A DNA stretch of 64,000 nucleotides from an uncultured Gemmatimonadota bacterium (GCA_903882745.1 CAIRYG010000003.1:248001-312000); one strand, 5' to 3'; positions 9,417 to 17,579 are shown, counted from the first letter of the stretch. Notes: generated by a model not told the origin, from the letters alone. Numbers and translations: made by a program.

Positions 9417-9445
9417 AACGTAGTCGTGGGAAACACATACATCAA
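9417..9445 (-). promoter_or_regulatory. Possible rpmH-operon promoter
   Basis: On the minus strand TTGATG (9445-9440) and TACGTT (9422-9417) are separated by 17 bases, a plausible sigma-70 promoter about 70 bases upstream of rpmH. The match is moderate, and the site is chosen by position rather than strength. Confidence 0.35.
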
Positions 9446-9488
9446 GTCCACCCCACCATTTCGCCGCATTTGTTCGCAAGCACGAGTG

Positions 9489-9517
9489 TTGACTTATCCA
9501 CATACGACCCGTACTCT
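9489..9517 (+). promoter_or_regulatory. Predicted dnaA promoter overlapping a DnaA box
   Basis: TTGACT (9489-9494) and TACTCT (9512-9517) are spaced by exactly 17 bases, the best sigma-70-like pair seen upstream of dnaA. The spacer is largely occupied by a perfect DnaA box. That geometry would let DnaA-ATP block RNA polymerase, the known mode of dnaA autoregulation in several bacteria. Transcription would begin near 9524, leaving a leader of about 150 bases before the dnaA start. Confidence 0.5.
9494..9502 (+). promoter_or_regulatory. DnaA box (perfect consensus)
   Basis: TTATCCACA is an exact match to the high-affinity 9-mer bound by DnaA domain IV. It is the only perfect copy I noticed in the 331-base gap between rpmH and dnaA (9346-9676). 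That gap also holds the predicted dnaA promoter and an 11-bp tandem array. The gap is a candidate part of a bipartite oriC; the other part would be the dnaA-dnaN gap. Confidence 0.7.
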
Positions 9518-9577
9518 TTGCCCCCTCGCCCCTCGCTCCTTCGGCGAACGAAACCGTACCGTGCTGTGCCTTCGTCA

Positions 9578-9643
9578 CACAGCACTCGCACAGCACTCGC
9601 ACAGCACTCGCACAGCACTCGCACAGCACTCGCACGGCCCTCG
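9578..9643 (+). repeat. 11-bp tandem repeat in the dnaA leader
   Basis: Five exact, consecutive copies of CACAGCACTCG (9578-9632) are followed by one degenerate copy (CACGGCCCTCG, 9633-9643). A GTGCTGTG at 9561-9568 is complementary to CACAGCAC in every unit, so the RNA could form alternative hairpins. The unit length is close to one helical turn, so bound proteins would line up on one face. It lies between the predicted dnaA promoter and the dnaA start. The frame is open through it, but it precedes the conserved DnaA N-terminus and is probably untranslated. Confidence 0.9.
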
Positions 9644-9676
9644 TACGCCACCCGCACCACACTCGTGACACCCTCT

Positions 9677-11065
9677 GTGACACTCTCCGCAGCTGAAGCT
9701 TGGGATCGTCTCCTCGATCGCGCAAAGACCGAGCTCCCGGAGCATGTCATTGACACGTGGCTCACGCCGCTCGCGCCGGAGAGCTTCGACGGCGAGGCGC
9801 TGATCCTGACCGCACCGGACCAGTGGTCGGTGGAGTGGAACGAGAGCAAGCATCTGGCCCTCCTGGAGGGCTATGCGCCGGCCTGCATCGGGCACCCGGT
9901 GAAGGTGGTCTTCAGGGTCCAAGCGGAACGTCTCAAAAGGTCGCAAATGGACCTTTTCATGCCGCAAAAGAGCGCCACCATGGCGCCACAACAGCGAGAC
10001 AATAGCGTCGTTTTAAGTACTTTGAACGATCGCTACCTCTTCGACTCGTACGTCATCGGACGGTCCAACGAACTCGCAGCAGCCGCCGCGTCCGCAGTCG
10101 CTGCAGCACCCGGAAAGACCTACAACCCGCTCTTCATCTACGGCGCCACGGGACTCGGCAAAACGCACCTCATGCAGGCCATCGCACACGATATCCTGGC
10201 CCGCACCCCAAACTGCCGCGTCATGTACATCAGCACCGAGCAGTTCACCAACGACGTCGTCACCTCGATCACAAAACGGACCATGCACGATTTCCGTCGT
10301 CGCTACCGCGAAACGGATCTCCTGCTGGTCGACGACGTGCACTTCCTCGGCGGCAAAGAAGCAACCCAAGAAGAGTTCTTCCATACCTTCAACGCCATCT
10401 ATGAAGCGGGACGGCAGATCGTGCTCACCAGCGATCGCCCCCCCTCAGAGATCCCCAAACTCGAAGCGCGACTCGTCAGTCGCTTCGAATGGGGGATGGT
10501 CGCCGACATTGCGCCACCTGACCTCGAGCATCGCATCGCCATCCTGCGCCAAAAAGCGCAGGCCGATCATCTCGAACACACGATCCCCGATGACGTTCTC
10601 CACTTCATCGCCGATCATGTTCAGGCCAATGTTCGAGAGCTTGAAGGCTCCATCATCAAGCTCCTGGCCTACGCCTCGCTCAAACATCGCGTGGTCACGG
10701 TCGACCTGGCCCGTGAAGCACTTCGGGACAAGCTGAAATCGAATGATGCTGCTCCGCCGCGGTCCTCTCGCCATGATAGAATGCGGACCGTGCAGCAGCG
10801 GGTCGCCGGCGAATGGGGGGTGACGGTCGACGGTCTGCAGTCCAAGACGCGCACCAAGATCCTCACGACCCCGCGACAAGTGGCGATGTACTTGGCGCGC
10901 GAGATTCTCGGGCTCCAGCTCGTGGAAATCGGGCAGGCGTTTGGGGGTCGCGACCACTCAACCGTGATCCATAGCTTGGAGCGTGTCGCAGAAATGATGA
11001 AGGAAGATGGGGAGTTCCGGAGCCGTGTGGAAAAGGTGAGGGAAACTCTGCGTCATGAACAATGA
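9677..11065 (+). CDS. dnaA: Chromosomal replication initiator protein DnaA
   Basis: A 462-residue initiator ATPase. Domain I begins EAWDRLLDRAKTELPEHVID, the AAA+ domain has Walker A GATGLGKTH (about residue 156) and Walker B LLVDDVHF (about 215). Domain IV has the DnaA-box-binding helix signature GGRDHSTVIHS (about 423). GTG 9677 is preferred because domain I begins immediately after it; GTG 9665 is four codons earlier and equally possible. The open frame reaches back to 9383 only because the tandem repeat lacks stops. dnaN follows after 237 bases. Confidence 0.97.
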   Translation: MTLSAAEAWDRLLDRAKTELPEHVIDTWLTPLAPESFDGEALILTAPDQWSVEWNESKHLALLEGYAPACIGHPVKVVFRVQAERLKRSQMDLFMPQKSATMAPQQRDNSVVLSTLNDRYLFDSYVIGRSNELAAAAASAVAAAPGKTYNPLFIYGATGLGKTHLMQAIAHDILARTPNCRVMYISTEQFTNDVVTSITKRTMHDFRRRYRETDLLLVDDVHFLGGKEATQEEFFHTFNAIYEAGRQIVLTSDRPPSEIPKLEARLVSRFEWGMVADIAPPDLEHRIAILRQKAQADHLEHTIPDDVLHFIADHVQANVRELEGSIIKLLAYASLKHRVVTVDLAREALRDKLKSNDAAPPRSSRHDRMRTVQQRVAGEWGVTVDGLQSKTRTKILTTPRQVAMYLAREILGLQLVEIGQAFGGRDHSTVIHSLERVAEMMKEDGEFRSRVEKVRETLRHEQ

Positions 11066-11302
11066 TCAACATCCTGTCCCCATTTCCTGGTGGGGTTTTC
11101 ACGTAACCCACGGGCGTCCCCACGTTTCACACAGTGGTTCCACATCAGGTGAAGCATCAGAAGTGCAAGTCAGATAACGACTTTCCTTGCTTTTCAACTT
11201 TCCACGCCTTACTACTACTACTGCGAATTAGATATCTAATTCATGTAGATACTAGTCCGGGCGCGGGATCCACATTCTCCTTATCCAGGGGACAGGTCGG
11301 GA
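11066..11302 (+). other. dnaA-dnaN intergenic region, candidate oriC unwinding site
   Basis: This gap is AT-richer than its surroundings. In order it holds a degenerate DnaA box CTTTCCACG (11198-11206), a two-base GC step, four ACT triplets (11211-11222; TAG repeats on the other strand), and a perfect 18-bp palindrome GAATTAGATATCTAATTC (11225-11242). Further weak boxes are GGATCCACA (11266-11274) and TTATCCAGG (11281-11289). Box, short GC step, DnaA-trio repeats, then AT-rich DNA is the order described for the Bacillus subtilis basal unwinding system. No gene lies here. Confidence 0.55.
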
Positions 11303-12421
11303 ATGCGATTTACTATCTCGCGTGAGAAGTTGCAGGAAGGGCTCGCCGCGGTCACACCGGCAGTCCCATCCAAGACGACGTTGCCGGTGCTCGCGAACCT
11401 TCTCGTGGAGACCACCGAGAAGGGGATTCGAATCTCCGGCACCGATCTCGATATCGCCGTCAGCACGGAAGTCACCGCTGATGTCGAAGCGCCAGGCGCC
11501 ATCACGATTCCTGCACGGAAGCTTGCAGAGATCGCGCGTGAGCTGCCGCCGGCATCGGTCAAGATTACGGCCGCCGGCGATCAGCGCATCACCCTGGAAT
11601 GTGGTCGCTCAAAGTTCAAACTCCTCGGCTTGCCCAAGAGTGAGTTTCCGAGCTTTCCGGCGGTTGCCTTTGAGAAAGCGCTTCGCATCCCCTCGGGTGA
11701 TCTGCAGCGTCTGATCTCCCACACCTCGTTTGCTGTGAGCAACGAGGAGAGCCGTCCGATTTTGAACGGGGTGCTCTGGGAAGTCCGCGCCGAATACATG
11801 CGCATGGTTGCCACGAACGGCCATCGCCTTGCCAAGATGGAGGTGCCGGTAGGCGCCAAGGCTGCCAAAGCCGCTCAGGGCGACCTTATCATCCCGCCCA
11901 AGGCCTTGGACCAGATTCACCGCCTTTTCCCCGCAGAAGAGGAGCTAGAGGTCGCGCAGGGGGATAACCACCTGGGCTTCCGCTCGCCGTTCACCTCGGT
12001 GTTCACCCGCCTGATCGAAGGGCCGTATCCGCCATACGATCAGGTGATCCCGAAGGACAACGACAAGGTCGCCACGATCGACAAGGCCGCGTTCGCCAGC
12101 GCGCTGAAGCGCATGCTGATTGTCGCCTCCGACCAGACCCACCGGATCCGCCTCTCGTTCAACTCGGGCATGCTCAAGTTCTCGGTCAGCACGCCGGATC
12201 TTGGCGATGCACAGGATGAGCTGCCGGTGCGCTACAACGGCGATCCGCTCGACATTGGATTCAACGGCACCTACTTGCTCGATATCCTGCGCTACATGCC
12301 CACCGACGAGATCCGCCTGACATTCAAGGCGCCGGATCGTGCGGCTACGATCGAACCAGAGGGTTGGACCGATCCCGCGAAGTATCTCTGCCTCCTGATG
12401 CCGCTGCGCTTGGTCGACTAA
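11303..12421 (+). CDS. dnaN: DNA polymerase III sliding clamp (beta subunit)
   Basis: A 372-residue beta clamp that tethers replicative polymerase to DNA. It opens MRFTISREKLQEGLAAVTPA and has the three-domain repeat. The inter-domain PILNGVLWEV (domain 2) and the C-terminal CLLMPLRLVD match the family, the latter being the usual clamp ending (MPMRL-like). Length is normal. It follows dnaA across the candidate origin gap and is followed by a convergent lipoprotein gene after 55 bases with no clear terminator. Confidence 0.98.
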   Translation: MRFTISREKLQEGLAAVTPAVPSKTTLPVLANLLVETTEKGIRISGTDLDIAVSTEVTADVEAPGAITIPARKLAEIARELPPASVKITAAGDQRITLECGRSKFKLLGLPKSEFPSFPAVAFEKALRIPSGDLQRLISHTSFAVSNEESRPILNGVLWEVRAEYMRMVATNGHRLAKMEVPVGAKAAKAAQGDLIIPPKALDQIHRLFPAEEELEVAQGDNHLGFRSPFTSVFTRLIEGPYPPYDQVIPKDNDKVATIDKAAFASALKRMLIVASDQTHRIRLSFNSGMLKFSVSTPDLGDAQDELPVRYNGDPLDIGFNGTYLLDILRYMPTDEIRLTFKAPDRAATIEPEGWTDPAKYLCLLMPLRLVD

Positions 12422-12476
12422 GGAGCAGCCACAGCAACAACGCGAACGCAACGCGAGCACAGCGCGGAGTGGGAGA

Positions 12477-13370
12477 TTAACTTCCGCGCGCGAGTGTAAT
12501 CACAGCCGCCTGCTGCACACGTTGTGTGCGCAGGCGGCTTTGCATGGTGAACTCTAGGGTGCTTGTGCCTGAGCCGCCCAGGAACTCACCGGTCGCAGGC
12601 TCGAGCTCAAACTGCACAGTGCCACGTCCCGTGCCACTGAATTTCACCCGCTCACCGAATTGCTCACCGTCGCCTGAAAGCATGGTGTGTGTGTCGCGCT
12701 GCACGGTGAGCACCGCACGTCCGCCACGCTCCGCCACCGCGCGCACCTGAAAGTCGCGACGCACGGAAAGGTGCAGCGGAATTCCATCGCGACAACTCAC
12801 ATAACTCGTGCTGTCGCGCCAGGTCGTTCCCACGCGCAGGGTGTCGGGCGCGCGGAACCACAGGTCGCGAATTCCCTGAACCACCGTCCACGCGACACTA
12901 CTGCACGTGGCGCCTTCCACCGGCGTTGTGAGTGTCCACTGCAGTGCCGCACTGAGTCCCGACGGGGTGGCGGACGCGGCAACCGTGATCGGAAGTGTGA
13001 TCCCCGCCGGCGTTGCTGGGGCACGTGAACCGGCGGTCACACGGAACGACGTCAACGATCCGCTGATCCGATTTGCCGAAACAAATTGCGTGAACGCCGC
13101 GCCGAGTTCACTGGCAACGGTGTCGATCTTGGTGAGGGTGTCTTGGCGCGTCGTAATCAGGGCGCGCTGTGTGATGAGGTACGCGCGGCGCTCACGCACC
13201 GGCGTCCAGCTCCACGGCCCATCGGTCACCGACACAGGCACCACGGCAGGCGCAGCGCGTGGCGGTTCAGGAACAATCACCTGCTGTGGAACGGGAGGGC
13301 GGCACGCCGCAACAGCGACGGCGACCGTCACAGTCAACAACGCGCGACCTCCACCGCCGTGACGCACCAT
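12477..13370 (-). CDS. Putative lipoprotein of unknown function
   Basis: A 297-residue exported protein. A short N-terminus (MVRHGGGGRALLTVTV) leads into VAVAAC with Cys23 as a plausible lipidation site, then a Pro-rich stretch. The body is predicted beta-rich (many Thr/Val strands: GSLTSFRVTAGS, RDSTSYVSCRDGIPLHLSV, GTGRGTVQFELEP). Two internal cysteines (CSS and SCRD) could form a disulfide. I do not recognise the family. It is convergent with dnaN, and the RNase P RNA gene lies just upstream on the same strand, so it may lie downstream in that transcript. Confidence 0.6.
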   Translation of the reverse strand: MVRHGGGGRALLTVTVAVAVAACRPPVPQQVIVPEPPRAAPAVVPVSVTDGPWSWTPVRERRAYLITQRALITTRQDTLTKIDTVASELGAAFTQFVSANRISGSLTSFRVTAGSRAPATPAGITLPITVAASATPSGLSAALQWTLTTPVEGATCSSVAWTVVQGIRDLWFRAPDTLRVGTTWRDSTSYVSCRDGIPLHLSVRRDFQVRAVAERGGRAVLTVQRDTHTMLSGDGEQFGERVKFSGTGRGTVQFELEPATGEFLGGSGTSTLEFTMQSRLRTQRVQQAAVITLARGS

Positions 13371-13391
13371 ACGAAAAAAAGAAGGTGGGAA

Positions 13392-13774
13392 GGGGAATCC
13401 CTCGGCCTATAAGCCGGGTTTTGTCAGAGCCTTGCGACTCCGGACGGTCATTTCTCTCGGAGTACGGTCGCCCGTACCCTCTAGCGGCCTACCCGCGGTG
13501 TATTGATCGCAGAGGACTGCTGCTCACCGCCTATTCGGCCTTGCTCCAGCTGGGGTTTACCGTGCCGTCCGTGTTGCCACGAACGCGGTGGGCTCTTACC
13601 CCACCTTTTCACCCTTACCTCCGTTTCCGAAGGCGGTCTCATTCTCTGTGGCACTATCCGTCACCTCTCGCGAGGTGCCCAGGCGTTACCTGGCAACTTG
13701 TCCATGGAGCCCGGACTTTCCTCGATGCAGTAATCCTGCCACCACGTCGCGACCGTCCGGCCGAGGGAACCCCT
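13392..13774 (-). ncRNA. rnpB: RNase P RNA, bacterial type A
   Basis: The minus strand holds the conserved catalytic-core segments in order: GAGGAAAGTCCGGGCTCC (just after the 5' helix), CACAGAGAATGAGACC, GGTGAAAAGGTGGGGTAAGA, GCAAGGCCGAATAGG and a 3' part ending ACCCGGCTTATAGGCC. The ends pair as helix P1: GGGGTTCCCTCGGC near 13774 with GCCGAGGGATTCCCC near 13392. About 383 nucleotides is the usual size. A run of seven T residues on the minus strand (13374-13380 region) just beyond the 3' end may aid termination. An ORF that crosses it on the plus strand is spurious. Confidence 0.95.
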
Positions 13775-13903
13775 CATCGGAATAGTAGCCATTTCCGCTC
13801 TGTCGTGCGACGGGGGCACCGATGGGCACGGGGTGACAGGGTGGTGACGACGGCGTCGCATCCTCCTTCCACACGATCAAACACACTACCCGAGGAGGGG
13901 CAC

Positions 13904-14890
13904 GTGACAACATCGACCGAGCGACTTCCACCTATTGCGACTGTGCTGGAACCATCCGAGCGACGGAGCGTCGACGCGGCCGGCGCTGGTCTGTACCGCA
14001 CGTTGCATCGCGAATCACTCGACGAAGTGCGGCGCGATCTCAAGGAGCGGCGCATAAGTGCGGTGGTGGTATCTGTGGCGCGCTGTGTGCGTGAGGAGCC
14101 AGCACACATGCAGGCGGTGGTTCGGGACTTTCCACGGATTCCCACCGTGGCCTTAGTCTCTGCGGCGACGGACACGGACCCCGCATCGGTGCTTGCGCTT
14201 GGCAACTGTGGTGTGCGGACACTCGTTGATGTGCGTTACGCAGCCGGGTGGGGGCGTCTCCGTGATGTGCTTGGTGCCGAAGTCACCAACGACATGGATC
14301 GGATCGCGCTTGGGGTGTTGCAAGACGACCTGCGTGACGCAAGTCCTGACTGCTGGAAGTTCTTCGAAGCGCTCTTCACACGATCCTATAGCGCGCCAAC
14401 TATCCGTGTGCTCGCGCGTCGACTTGGGGTGTTGCCGAGCACATTGATGAGCCGTTTCTTCCGTGCGCAACTTCCCGCGCCGAAGCGGTATCTCGCCTTC
14501 GCGCGACTCGTACGCGCGGCACGGCTCTTTGAGAATCCCGGGTTGTCGGTCGCGGACGTTGCCACACATCTCGACTATTCATCGCCGCAGAGTTTTGGTC
14601 GACACATCAAGACCGTGCTCGCGATTAACGCCACGGACTTTCGCCGTCGGTATGGCGGTCAAGAAATGTTGCAACGGTTCCGCGAGACGCTGGTGATTCC
14701 TCACCTCCCCGCGCTGTGTGAGCTCCGCCCACTCGCGCGGCGTATTCCCGGGACCGAAGCGGCACTGCTGTCGGGCGTGCCCGTTCACACACACACGGAC
14801 AGGGAGCGTGCGCCGGTGCGGGGGTACATCGTGGAGCCTTCCGCCGCGTCGGTGCTGTTTGCGCCTAAAGTGCCCCGGCTGCTCCAGTAA
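13904..14890 (+). CDS. AraC-type transcriptional regulator with receiver-like N-terminus
   Basis: A 328-residue protein. AGGAGG six bases before GTG 13904 fixes the start; the frame is open further upstream only through the RNase P RNA gene. The N-terminal half has alternating strands and helices (ISAVVVSVARC, IPTVALVSAATD, GVRTLVDVRY) resembling a receiver or pseudo-receiver domain, though I see no clear phospho-acceptor set. An AraC HTH domain follows: RLVRAARLFENPGLSVADVA, then YSSPQSFGRHIK. About 100 residues of unknown role follow the HTH. Monocistronic; targets unknown. Confidence 0.75.
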   Translation: MTTSTERLPPIATVLEPSERRSVDAAGAGLYRTLHRESLDEVRRDLKERRISAVVVSVARCVREEPAHMQAVVRDFPRIPTVALVSAATDTDPASVLALGNCGVRTLVDVRYAAGWGRLRDVLGAEVTNDMDRIALGVLQDDLRDASPDCWKFFEALFTRSYSAPTIRVLARRLGVLPSTLMSRFFRAQLPAPKRYLAFARLVRAARLFENPGLSVADVATHLDYSSPQSFGRHIKTVLAINATDFRRRYGGQEMLQRFRETLVIPHLPALCELRPLARRIPGTEAALLSGVPVHTHTDRERAPVRGYIVEPSAASVLFAPKVPRLLQ

Positions 14891-14965
14891 TCCACACGGG
14901 GCCAACGAGTCTCCGCGCAGCGTGTGGCAGCGTGTTGCGCTGGAGACTTGTTGGCCTGGTTGCCG

Positions 14966-15520
14966 TCACGCCATTAGCGCAACGATCTGCGAGGCCCGCG
15001 CGAGCGAGATCGACTCCACCCCTGCGGCGCGGATGGCTTCGACACCACCTTCTTCTCGATCAACCACCGCGAGTACCCCCAGCACCGTGCCGCCTGCCGC
15101 GCGCACCGCCTCCACCGCCTTGAGCGCGGAGCCACCAGTGGTGATCACATCTTCAATCACCACCACGCGATCGCCGCTGCGATACGGCCCCTCGATGAGC
15201 TTGCCAGTCCCGTGTGTTTTCGCTTCCTTCCGCACAGTGAAAGCGCGCACCGGTGTGCCGGCGAGTGCACTGGCGTGGGCAATCGCGTACGACACAGGGT
15301 CAGCGCCGAGGGTGAGTCCACCCACGGCATCTGGGGTCCAGCCGGCATCGCGGATCGCTGCGAGTCCGAGTGGTCCAATAGTGGCGAGTCCATCAGGACT
15401 CATCGTCGTGAGTCGGCAATCGACGTACAGTGTCGACTGACGACCAGAGGCGAGGGTAAAGTTACCGCGCTTCGCCGAGCGTTCGGCGAGCATCGAGAGC
15501 AGGCGTTCAGTAGGCGTCAT
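14966..15520 (-). CDS. pyrE: Orotate phosphoribosyltransferase
   Basis: Converts orotate and PRPP to OMP in de novo pyrimidine synthesis. The PRPP-binding motif VVVIEDVITTGGS lies around residues 114-126; KRGNFTLASGRQSTLYVDCR at the N-terminus and FTVRKEAKTHGTGKLIEG (flexible catalytic loop with Lys residues) are diagnostic. At 184 residues it is the short form seen in many non-enteric bacteria. Divergent from the histidine kinase, with 68 bases between starts. No other pyr gene is adjacent. Confidence 0.96.
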   Translation of the reverse strand: MTPTERLLSMLAERSAKRGNFTLASGRQSTLYVDCRLTTMSPDGLATIGPLGLAAIRDAGWTPDAVGGLTLGADPVSYAIAHASALAGTPVRAFTVRKEAKTHGTGKLIEGPYRSGDRVVVIEDVITTGGSALKAVEAVRAAGGTVLGVLAVVDREEGGVEAIRAAGVESISLARASQIVALMA

Positions 15521-15588
15521 GACGGCGGAGGTTAGGCGAGCGTGAGGGATGCGTCAAGGCAACGACGGATGATAGGCGGTCGGAACTG

Positions 15589-16653
15589 ATGGCGGAACGT
15601 CCAGAGACCCTTGCTGAGACGCGCGCGCAGTTGCGTCCGTCGACGTTTGCGATTGGCGCCGTGTTCGTCGGGCTCTTTGTGGCGCTCGCCATTGGCGACC
15701 ATTACGTCGGGCTCCACGGATCACTCGGCGTGCGTCTCGCGCTCTGGGGGGCGGTGGGCCTGGCGGTGCTCGCGTTGTGTGTCGGGCTTGTCCAGCAGCG
15801 CAAGCAGGCGGCGGATATTGCAGACCGATCGGCGGAGTTGGAGCAGTTGTCGGGGGAGTTGTATCGCGCGAATCGCGCAAAGGGCGAGTTTCTTGCGAAT
15901 GTCTCGCACGAGTTACGCACCCCGCTCGCGGCGATCGTTGGGTTTGTGGATCTCTTGCGCGACGGCGCCTATGGTGAGCTCTCGCCGCGCCAGGTTGGGC
16001 CAGTCGAGCGGATTGAGTCGTCGGCGAATCATCTGCAGACATTGGTCGAGCAGGTGTTGGATCTCGCCAAGATGGCCGCGGGGCGGCTCGACGTGCATAC
16101 GGAGCTCATCAAGCTGCGACCGTTTGTGATTGACGTGGCGAGTGAAGTCGAGCCGCTGATTACAGAGCGCGGGCTCTCGTTCTCGATCGCCATTCCTGCA
16201 ACACTGCCGCGCATTGCGACCGACCCGACACACCTCCGGCAGATTTTAGTGAACCTGCTAGGGAATGCCATCAAGTTCACCCCGTCGGGGAGCGTCACGT
16301 TGCGCGCGGCGTTGGTGTCGGATGGTGATGTGGCGCGCTTTGCGGCCTCCGCGAATCGGCACCCATTGTTGGCGAGCGGTGGGTCGTGGGTGGCGCTTCA
16401 GGTGGCGGACACTGGCATTGGCATCGCGGAGAAGGATCTTCTTCGCGTCTTTGAGGAGTTCGAGCAGGTGAATGCCGGGCCGCGCGGCGATTCGGCGCGC
16501 CGCGGGACGGGTCTTGGACTCGCGATTTCGCGTCGGCTCGCGCGATTGCTGGACGGCGATATTACCGTCGAGAGCACGTTTGGAGTCGGGTCGTCATTTA
16601 CGGTCTGGTTGCCCGCTGACAGTCCCACGCCACCCGCGGCCGACCTGCGCTGA
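15589..16653 (+). CDS. Membrane-bound sensor histidine kinase lacking a periplasmic sensor
   Basis: A 354-residue kinase. Two adjacent hydrophobic segments (about 17-36 and 47-67) with only a short loop (GDHYVGLHGS) leave no room for an extracellular sensor. A coiled-coil (70-98) leads to the HisKA motif FLANVSHELRTPLAAIVG with phospho-acceptor His107. The ATPase domain has DTGIGIAEKDLLRVFEEFEQ and GTGLGLAISRRLA. No response regulator is adjacent, so its partner is elsewhere. Convergent with a Ser/Thr kinase gene, stops 8 bases apart. Confidence 0.88.
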   Translation: MAERPETLAETRAQLRPSTFAIGAVFVGLFVALAIGDHYVGLHGSLGVRLALWGAVGLAVLALCVGLVQQRKQAADIADRSAELEQLSGELYRANRAKGEFLANVSHELRTPLAAIVGFVDLLRDGAYGELSPRQVGPVERIESSANHLQTLVEQVLDLAKMAAGRLDVHTELIKLRPFVIDVASEVEPLITERGLSFSIAIPATLPRIATDPTHLRQILVNLLGNAIKFTPSGSVTLRAALVSDGDVARFAASANRHPLLASGGSWVALQVADTGIGIAEKDLLRVFEEFEQVNAGPRGDSARRGTGLGLAISRRLARLLDGDITVESTFGVGSSFTVWLPADSPTPPAADLR

Positions 16654-16661
16654 CGGTCGGC

Positions 16662-17579
16662 TCAGCTCTTGAGGCCGAAGAATCCTTTCATCTTCGAGAA
16701 GAGTCCACCGTCGTCACTTCCCGGCTTCCCCACATCCTGGAGCGCGACCTCGAGTGCCTTGGCGAAGGCCAAGACATCCGGGAATCGGTCGGCGGGTGCT
16801 TTCGCGAGCGCCTTCATAACGGCAGTCTCGACGCTGCTCGGGTAGGCAATGCCGTGCACAGCCTTGTTGAGCGCGATCGGCGGCTGTGTCAGCAGCTGCG
16901 TGAACATGTCACGCGGCGTCTTGGCAGTGTAGGGCAACACCCCTGTGAGGAGCAGGTAGGCGATCGTGCCAAGGCTGTACTGATCGGCGGCGGCGGTCAC
17001 CACTTCACCGGAGAGCGCTTCGGGGGCCACGTACATCAGGGTCCCCACAAAGAACCCGGCGCGGGTCAGCCGCTCATTGGGTGCGGAGTCGGTGGCCATG
17101 GCGATGCCGAAGTCGAGCAGCTTCACATTCCGAGACACCGGATCGTACATCAGGTTCTCGGGCTTCAGATCGCGGTGTACGACGCCTGTGGCGTGGGCGG
17201 CATAGACGGCATCGGCAATCTGCAGGATGATGGCCGCGACCTCGTCAGGCTTGAGCGGGGCGTTCCGCTTGGCGTAGCCCTCAAGAATCTCCCCTGGTGC
17301 CCACTCGATGGCCAGAAAGTGGAGCCCTTCGGGGGATTGCCCAGCCTCTATGGTCCGAACGACCTTTGGGTGGACGACGCGCCCGCCAAATTGCGCTTCC
17401 CGCAGGAACCGGGTGACCGCCGTCGTGTCCTGTCGGAGTTTGTCCTTGAGGACTTTGACCGCAACGGCCCCATGTTCTGGGTGTTCGGCGCGATATACTA
17501 CGGCAGTTCCCCCTTCCCCGATGCGATCGAGGAGGGAATAGCCGGCGAGTGTTGTTCCAACGAGGGGGTCTCTAGCCAC
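16662..17579 (-). CDS. Ser/Thr protein kinase (Hanks type), soluble
   Basis: A 305-residue eukaryotic-like kinase. It has the Gly loop IGEGGTAVVY, catalytic lysine in VAVKVLK, HRDLKPENLM, DFG (LLDFGIAM) and the APE-type motif VAPEALSG, so all key catalytic residues are present. Unlike PknB it has no transmembrane or PASTA part; it ends with a basic, amphipathic GLFSKMKGFFGLKS that might touch the membrane. Start is GTG 17579 with a weak ribosome site. It is divergent from the GWxTD lipoprotein gene. Substrates cannot be predicted. Confidence 0.9.
   Translation of the reverse strand: MARDPLVGTTLAGYSLLDRIGEGGTAVVYRAEHPEHGAVAVKVLKDKLRQDTTAVTRFLREAQFGGRVVHPKVVRTIEAGQSPEGLHFLAIEWAPGEILEGYAKRNAPLKPDEVAAIILQIADAVYAAHATGVVHRDLKPENLMYDPVSRNVKLLDFGIAMATDSAPNERLTRAGFFVGTLMYVAPEALSGEVVTAAADQYSLGTIAYLLLTGVLPYTAKTPRDMFTQLLTQPPIALNKAVHGIAYPSSVETAVMKALAKAPADRFPDVLAFAKALEVALQDVGKPGSDDGGLFSKMKGFFGLKS

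Noticed and set aside
9578-9643. Tandem array as a CRISPR
   Set aside because: Units are 11 bp and contiguous with no spacers, and there are no cas genes.
9383-9664. N-terminal extension of DnaA through the tandem repeat
   Set aside because: It reads as repetitive Ser/His/Thr/Arg without conserved content and would cover the predicted promoter; domain I begins right after GTG 9665/9677.
13259-13903. Upstream extension of the AraC-type gene
   Set aside because: It translates the antisense of the RNase P RNA gene; a strong ribosome site marks GTG 13904.
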